From assembly GCF_021869535.1 (NCBI RefSeq), contig NW_026262668.1:11640348-11704347 (forward strand): 64,000 bases of DNA. The letters run 5' to 3'. This DNA comes from Mytilus californianus. Taxonomy: Eukaryota; Mollusca; Bivalvia; Mytilida; Mytilidae. The notes under the pieces are model-generated. The model was not told the origin of the DNA. It saw only the letters and a program-made list of their open reading frames with translations, and did not search any database. Every line of letters begins with the position of its first letter. Within the stretch, counting starts at the first letter, position 1. Below, piece after piece: positions 32,401 to 41,400 of this stretch. Both the position numbers and the translations under genes were made by a program.

Positions 32401-35400
32401 AAAATCAAAATACATGGTTAGATTCGGCATATCAAAGAACCCCATATATTCAATTTTTGTTTAAATCAAACTAAGTTTAATTTTGGACCCTTTGGACCTT
32501 AATGTAGACCAATTAAAAAAAAACGGGACCCAAAATTAAAAATCTAAAAACACGGTTAGATTTGGCATATCAAAGAACCCCAATAATTCAATTTTTGATG
32601 AAATCAAACAAAAGTTTAATTTTGGACCCTTTTGACCTCAATATGAACCAATTTGATAGCGGGCCCACAAATAAAAAATCTAAATACATGGTAAAATTCA
32701 GCATATCAAAGAACCCCATATATTCAATTTTTGTTGAAATCAAACAAAAAAGTTTAATTTTGGACCCCAACTTGGACCAACTTGAAAACTGGGCCCATAA
32801 TCAAAAATCTAAACACATGTTTAGATTCAGCATATCAAAGAACCCCAAGAATTCAATTTTTGTTAAAATCAAACTAAGTTTAATTTTGGACCCTTTAGAC
32901 CTTAATGTAGACCAATTTAAAAAACGGGACCCAAAATTTAAAATCTAAATACACAGTTAGATTTGGCATATCAAAGAACCCCAATAATTCAATTTTTGAT
33001 GAAATCAAACTAAGTTTAATTTTTGACCCTTTTGACCTCAATATGAACCAATTTAATAGCGGGGTCCACAAATAAAAAATCTAAATACATGGTTAGATGC
33101 AGCATATCAAAGAACCCCATATATTCAATTTTTGTTGAAATCAAACAAAGTTTAATTTTGGACCCCAATTTGGACCAACTTGAAAACTGGGCCAAAAATC
33201 AAAAATCTATATACATGTTTAGATTCAGCATATCAAAGAACCCCATATATTCAATTTTTGTTAAAATCAAACAAAGTTTAATTTTGGACCCTTTGGACCT
33301 TAATGTAGACCAATTTGAAAACTGGACCCAAAATTAAAAATCTAAATACACGGTTAGATTCGGCATAACAAATAAATAAATGTGGTCAAAGATTTAACAA
33401 ATCTAATGCGCCATACTGGTCTTCCTTTATAAATATGCATTTCTTTAAACATAATTTAAAAGCAGTGTAAGGGAAGTAACCAAAACGTTGTATTTGGATT
33501 ACCTCCCTTACACTGTTTTAAATTATCTTAATTGTTCATTTACCATTACTTTATACATAATTTAAAAGCAGTGTAAGGGAGATAATTTCAATGATGTATT
33601 TGATTTATCTCCCTTACACTGCTTTAAATTATGTTTTGTACTAAAGTATTTGTCCATTAATGAGGACAACCTTGTTTTTCCCCCTTTTTTGCCCCTAATT
33701 CTTAAACGGTTTGAGCAATAACCCCCCAAAGCAAATCCTAACCATCCCTTTGTGGAATGGAAACTTGTAGTATAATTTCAGAGAGATCCATACACCGTTC
33801 CACAGTTATTGTCTGGAATCTAGAAAATGCTTATTTTTGGCCCCTTTTTGGCCCCTAATTCCTTAACTGTTGGTACCATAACCCCCAAAATCAATCCCCA
33901 CCTTCCTTTTATGGTATTGAACCTTATGGTAAAATTTCATAGAGATCCATTCACTTAAACTAAAGTTAGAGTGCGAAAACTAATGCGTCTTCGGACGACG
34001 ATGCTGGACGACGACGACGACGCCGGACGACGATGACGCCAACGTCATACCAATATACGACCACAAAAATTTTTTTGCGGTCGTATAAAAACTGCAAAAT
34101 TTCCTTAAAATTACCAATTCAGGGGCAGCAACCCAACAACAGGTTGTCAGATTTGTCTGAAAATTTCAGGGCAGATAGATCTTGACCTGATAATCAGTTT
34201 TACTCTATGTCAGATTTCCTCTAAATGCTTTGGTTTCAGAGATATAAGCCAAAATCTACATTTTACCCCTATGTTCTATTTTTAGCCATGGCGGCCATCT
34301 TGGTTGGTTGGCGGGGTCATCGGACACATTTTTCAAACTAGATACCCTAATGATGATTGTGGCCAAGTTTGGTTAAATTTGGCCCAGTGGTTTCAGAGGA
34401 GAAGATTTTTGTAAAAAGCTAACGACGACAACGACGGACGACGGACGCCGGACACCAAGTGATGAGAAAAGCTCACTTGACCCTTCGGGTCAGGTGAGCT
34501 AAAAAGGGGGTGTGTACTATGCATGAGTGTGTTTTATACACCCCAAAAGACAATAATCAATTTGAATGCACTCAATTTTGTGTTCTTCAATTTGAACTTG
34601 TGTTTGATTGTTTGATTAAAGTTTAAATTTTTACATAAACAATGACTGAGGTTCTTAGATCGCTATTGAAGGTCTTCAGGTGAACCATGAATAAATTGAT
34701 ACTCATTTTCTAGTCCATTGGCCTTTAGCAGCTAGTTGTCTCATTGGCAATCATATCATATTTCCTTATAAAATGTATAGGTAATGCTGAAATCACATAA
34801 TTAACAGCCCCTGGTGATGATTCATAGCCTGACCTGATTGGGTCCTTCATGGACTATGTTCAGAGGCAGAATGATGGATTGATAGTGGTGCTATATTTAT
34901 ATACTGTCTGAAAGTTATTCATTATCTGTTATCTGTTGTCAGATAATCTTTATCTGTTCAGTTATATATCAGGTGGAATTTTTAAGTTCATTCAACATAT
35001 TGAAAAATTAAAAATATCCGCAAACAGGAAGTAGGTGATGGACAGATCTGAAAAGTGGCCATACTTTACAACTCTTCCACTGTCAAGCTGCTGACCAAAT
35101 AAGTAGTCACTCTGTTTAATACTACCTGAGAAAAGTGTGATAGAAATATTTGTTTGATGAAAGAACAGAAGAATAATGTGAATGCAATAAACTCTTAAAG
35201 TGAGAGTATAATAAAGCTTTCAACAAATTTTCTTTACATTTTAGTCATACACAAGTTCCTGGGACTCATCACCAAATTTGTGCAGTCGAACCTCATTGTG
35301 TAAAAATTAATTTTGGAAGGAAGAGAAAACAATTTCAGTCCAAAAACTGATTGAAATCGAATGTTTTTTGATGCACATCAATAAATTCTTCGTCAATCTT

Positions 35401-38400
35401 CTAGGTCAATTAGCGATAAATTCTAGGTCAATCAGTTTGTCAGTATAACAATCAGAATGGCATGTCAAACTGACTTTGACCATGCAGAAAATCATGTTGA
35501 TGGAACACATTTTGCCAGAGATAATTACAGAATGAATTAATAATCAACAAGTATAACTTTTGGAATAGTTTTTTTTTAATCTTGTATTTACATATATTAG
35601 CTATAGAGGCTCAAGTCCGGTACTTACATTTTGATCAGGGAATGGTAGACTTTGACTATGTAACATATTCACTGACTGGTTTTCTGCAACATTAAGTTTC
35701 CACAATCTGATACTGGTATCACCACCACCAGTGACCTACAGAAAAGAAAAATGATCAATCCATTCTTCACAAGGCCTTCATTTTTCCTACAACTGCATGT
35801 AAAGATCATATTTCTATTAATGAGTTACAATTTTTGATAGCCGAGATACATAAGATATTCAATTTTGTAAAGAAAATTAAAAGATTGTTATGGAAAAATG
35901 AGTATTTTAAACTCCATATAGCTTATTCAGAAATGAAAGAAAACAGATACTATTACAAATATACTGGTCATGTTCATTTCAAAAAGAATATTGTCCATCA
36001 ATTAAAACATTTAACATCATTTCTCCGTCTTTTATCACCCATTGGTATGTATCTAAAAACAACATACATTTACATTACATTTTTAATACTTACAAAAAAC
36101 TGTTCTTTTTTATCTGCAGACAAACTCCATATACTTTTTCCCTGCAATAAAATATTATGAACTCATCAGATCATATAATTTTTAACCCAGTGGCGAAAGT
36201 ACTATCAAAAGTTAGACAGGTAAAACAAATGTTAACTGAGGCAACATTGAATCTGTACAGCAAATTGTTTATCGTCTTATTGTGTTTTCAAGATATGACA
36301 GGTTAAACAAAGTTCAATATAAAAATCAGGAGATGAGACAACTTTCCACCCAAGTTCAAATGATGCGGATGTAAGCAATTATAGGCCTCCGTATATTTCT
36401 ATTTGAAAGCAGATGTTATTGGACACAAGCGATATCTTTTACGATTCTTGCAAATAAAACAAGTATTAGATGTATTATAAATGAAATTGTGTAATTTTCT
36501 CATTAATCATTCAAATTTAAATACATGTATTAACAATGATTCAGTTATAAGTATTGAAACATTTGGCCTAAATATCAGCCAATGCATGGTCTGTAACAGA
36601 AAAAGAAAGGACAGCTACACGGCTCAATATCCAGTCATTACTGGTAATTCTTTAATGATAAACAACAGAGCAGGAAAGTTTTTTGTCTGTCTGATACTGA
36701 GTGAAAAATGAATGTTTTATTAACATTTTACATAAATTGTGCAAAACTGACACTTGTAATTCTCTTAGTATTCAGAAGCATCTTCAATTCACAAATGCTG
36801 TTTAAAGCTTCTAAGTATTGCAGCTTGGTTAGTATGTGCAGTTTTAATGAACATTACTATAGTGTATACATAAGGCAGATAATTGAAAAGGTCACTAAAT
36901 GGTGGCATCTTTATGTAAGGTACAAATAGGATGATTCTGATCAAATTGCAAAGTCTATAATGTAATTTCCAATTAGTAAGAAACTAACTGACTGTAAGGT
37001 GCCAGCTTTTTTCTACATTTATAAAATTGGGTTGTGCAGGGTGGTAATGGGTTTTTAGGAGATGGCTGGGTAACCAGAAAAACAGTGTACCAATGCTAAC
37101 TCTCACAAATGAATTGCATCATGGTATCCACAAAAAGATGAAATCCTATCAAGGTTTACAAAATATGGTCCTGACATCACTCTTAGACTACATTGCACAT
37201 TCTAAAATGTACTTATCCAATTGTCAGAAACTATTTACTGTAAGGTATCTTTTTTTAAAAGCAAATTTGATTGGTTGCTCAATGCAGGCATGGGTTTTAA
37301 GGAGATGACTAGGTAGCATGTACAACAATGTTACATTACTTACCACACAAAACTGTATATAAGGAAATAAACAAGATAGATTTACCAAGAACAAATACCT
37401 TATGACCTTTGAATTTTTGAATAACCTCTCCACTGTAGTTCCATACACAGCATGAACTGTCCTGAAAATCACATGTATTGGTTTTAACGTAATTATTTAT
37501 TTTACTTTTAATATCATGTGCTTAGTGTTTATAAATATCTACTCTTTATTTAATATCTTTGAATATATATGATCTATATAAAAAAAAGAAGATTTTAAGT
37601 AGACTTTTAACAATTAACCAACTGTGTTGGTGCCTCCCTGGTGTATTCTGATTTCCAGAAGAGGTTACTTAGAAAATGTTCTACTGAGAAACAAGAAAAA
37701 AAATCTACTGGTCGATTAATCAGTTAGGTGGTGAATCTGTTTCGACTTTGGTAACAAAATGTGTGAGTCTTCTAAGTAAGACATGTGTCACCTGCAATCT
37801 TCAAATAATTCATTCTGCTGATAAGGACATGACAGTCAAAATTACAAAATACATCAATAATTCACAAATTATTGTGATGTTTTTATTATTGTGAAAAATG
37901 TGACAGGATACATTTCGCAAAATTAAAAACTTGCATTGTAAATTTACATTGAATTATTTGTATGCGGCATATTCTGATATAGCAATAATAATTCTCATAT
38001 TATTGTCAATAGTTCAATAATTACAATAATAAATGCACCCACAATTTTTCTGAGTATACAGTACGAGGTACAAATCATACGACAAAATCAGGGAATCTAT
38101 AAAATAATTAAGTAATTACCTCGCCAATACTGATCATAACGTTACTCAGTAAATTTATGTCCCAGACTCTAGCAGAATGTCCATATAATACATGTAGTGG
38201 AGAGCTCTGACACCTAGTCCAATCTTCTATGTCAAGGTCATCTATTGCCATAGTTACCTCCTTACCAGGAAATGTCAACTGCCATATTCTAATGCTCCTG
38301 TCATCAGAAACAGAACAAATTTGCTGTCTTTGTGTGTTGTATCGCACTGAGAAAATTACACCCTGAAATAATCCTGATAATGAAATTTTACATTTAAAAA

Positions 38401-41400
38401 TTGAAAAGAATAAAAATCAATACTATATTTAGTTATAGTAAGGCACTTTGTCCAAGCATTTAGATTCTTAAAGGAGAGTTTGAGAGCTAAAAAGATATAA
38501 GAAGATGTGGTATGAGTGCCAATGAGACAACTCTCCATCCAAGAGTAAATAACTAATTAAATCCTGTTAAATGTTCATGTGCCTGTCCAAAGTCAGGCAC
38601 TTAAGAACATTGTCAGTATTTGAATTTACTTGTAATTAAATATTCTTGTCATGCAGTTAATTTGCAGATTATAGCAGATTTGTGATTATCTATATTAAAT
38701 TCATTCATAACTTTTTTAAACTCTGGGCAATTAAAACTTTACATCTTTTAATATCCCTTGTTCATTTTTAGAAGAGTACTGGTATATGTTGATTTCTAAA
38801 TGTTTTTTTTTTTATTTTATTTTATTTTTTTTCTAGTAACTACCTTAAATTTTATAATCTTAACTTAATTAAGAAAAGAAAAAAAATATATAATAAAAGC
38901 CAATATCCAACATGTTATGTATATCATTTCACATTAATATACAATCTATATCCCTACAACCAGCAATATTTTTTCCCCATTATATACCTCTTTTACATAA
39001 AAAAAAATCTTGTTGTATCCCATCAATTAATGTATTTTTTTTACATTTGAAAGATTGAAAAAGCTATTTATTCAGCAGAAAAATTCTCCTGATCAGTTGC
39101 TCATCAGTAACAACATTTTTCATAAAAAAAAAAATATTTCCCAATATGCTTACTAGTGAACTTTGTAAGAAACATGTTTATTTGATATGTATTCATGTGT
39201 ATATTATGCATTTTGTTTTCTCAATATTGTATTCTACGGTACAAAATCTGGTTAGAAATCTCTTTGATTTTGGAATTCTAAAATATTTACAAGATCAATG
39301 GAGATAAAGATATAATAACAGTAACACCTACCTGGTGACCTGAGAACCTGTGCATTACTGTGCACAGTCCAGAACTATTTCTTGTAGTATTAGGTGACCA
39401 CAACAAAACTTGATTTGTTACTGTTCCTGCAGCTAAAATCAAATTCTCCCAACTTGATGTAATAAAACGTGCACAGTATCTGAAAATCTACTATTAAAGA
39501 AAACTTTTAAAATATCTTTGATAAGATAATTATGTGTATTAAATAGAATTCATTGAACTATTTTTTAATTAGGTAGGGTTTAACAAATATAGAATGAAGA
39601 CTGAATGTAGTACAGTAAGTAATGATTGTCCTGACAATGTAATACATGTAATTCCTCATTTAACATATATATATATTTATATAAAAATAGGGAGATGTTG
39701 TATGATTGCCAATGAGACAACATATCTACTAGTTGACCAAAAAATGTGGATTTAAGCAACTATAGGTCACCATATGACCTTCAACCAATTAGCAAAACCC
39801 ATATGACCACTTAAGGTAATTGATAATATATAAATACCAGAGCACACATTTAATCAATTTTTTTATGTGTCTTCAATTGTACAAAAGAATTTTATTTTGA
39901 TAAAAAAGGATAATTCATTTATGACCGACCATTTGGCATACCTGAATAATCAGTTCACAGCAGTGAGTTACCATTTGCAGTCTTAAATTCTCAGCATTAC
40001 CCATCAATGACTTCAACTGGTCAGTACTTGTACCCACAGTTTTATTTTTACTTTTATTTAAAGTGGTAGGATCCACTTGTAAATGCATCCATCCTCTTAC
40101 GTTTATAACTGCAGTAAAAAGGTACTGTGAATTCATCAATATTAGTAGGGTACTAATTTTCATGGTTTCTGTGGACATAACATAAACCACAAAAGTGCTC
40201 ATGGAAGTTCAAATTTTCCAAAGATTTGTATGGAGAATTTGAAAAAAAACACTAATCAATTATCCACTTAAATACAATTTATATCCTAAATCCATGAAAA
40301 TCCATATCCATAAATATAAATGAATTCACAGTCAGTGTATTGATTGATTAACAACTTAAAGTAAGGATACAGAATACTGTTTTCTTCACACTGTACAATG
40401 TCCATAATCTGGTCATTATTGCTGTCCCATTTTACAATGGTGTTGTGTGCCAAAGCAAAAACAACCTGACCTTTGACCTGTGTAAATAGAACAAAATCAA
40501 GTTGAAAATACTGTACATTGAAAATTTTCAAACATTATATATATATACCTTTAAGACAAACAAATTCAAAAGCAAAATATGTGTAAGATTTTTTAAACAG
40601 TCACTTAGAATCTTCAAAAAAATTTCAATTGTGAGTTCCTCATGAATGCTATTTTGAAAAGTCATCACCAGTTAGCATTAAATTCATTACAGAAATATTA
40701 AAAAAATAAATGTGGATTGTGTCCACATGTGGACACAGATGCCCCCGCCTGCCATAACTGAAGAACGGTAAAAGTGATGTTTCCCAAATTTGAACTTGAT
40801 CTGAGTTTTGTGGTAATAAGCATTGTGTGTAAGTCTCATAACATTTGGTTGAGGCTAACTTAAGCAGAGAACAGAAACGAAAAATTCAGCAATTTTTCTA
40901 TTTGTAAACATGCGTAACTCTAGAACGGTTGTGTATAAGTTTTATAACATTTGGTTGAGACAAACTAAAGTTAGAGAACGGAAACGAAAAATTCAGCAAA
41001 TTTTATTTTTATAAAGGGACATAACTCAAGAATGGTAAAAGTGACGCCACCGAATTTTGTACTTAATCTGTATTATGTAGTAATAAGTATTGTGTATAAG
41101 TTTCATAACATTTGGTTGAGGCAAACTAAAGTTAGAGAACGGAAACAATATTTGTACTTGATCTTAGTTTTGTGTTAATGAGTATTGTGTATAGGTTTCA
41201 TAATGTTTGGTTAGGGCAAACTTAAGTTACAGAATGGAAACTAAAAATTTTGCAATTTTCAATTTATAAAGGGGCATAACTCAATAATGGTTAAACTGAC
41301 ACTACCCAAATTCAACTTGATCTGTGTTTTATCAGTGGAAGGCAAAATTAAACATAAGGAAGATAACTCCAATTTTAAAAATTACTTGAATAATGACATT

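Larger units (their letters stand above)
31562..34502 (+). repeat. Composite element B, copy 2, interrupted by element A
   Basis: The left end 'gagcctgtgtcgctcacctg' and right end 'gatgagaaaagctcacttga' then 'gtcaggtgagcta' match copy 1 at 14905. Left and right parts share the B body words 'ggggcagcaacccaacaac', 'tctatttttagccatggcgg' and 'ggcggggtcatcggacac'. The B sequence stops at 'agataataacc' and resumes at 'actgcaaaatttccttaaaa', with element A (32193-34090) in between. It lies in WDR6 intron 9. Confidence 0.75.

Noticed and set aside
32562..33337. Open frames with repeated SISKNPIYSIFVEIK peptide
   Set aside because: They follow the ~130-bp units of element A copy 2; the mirrored copy appears at 12305-12873.
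35834..36160. 108-codon plus-strand frame
   Set aside because: It runs antisense over WDR6 exon 8 and has composition typical of AT-rich noise.
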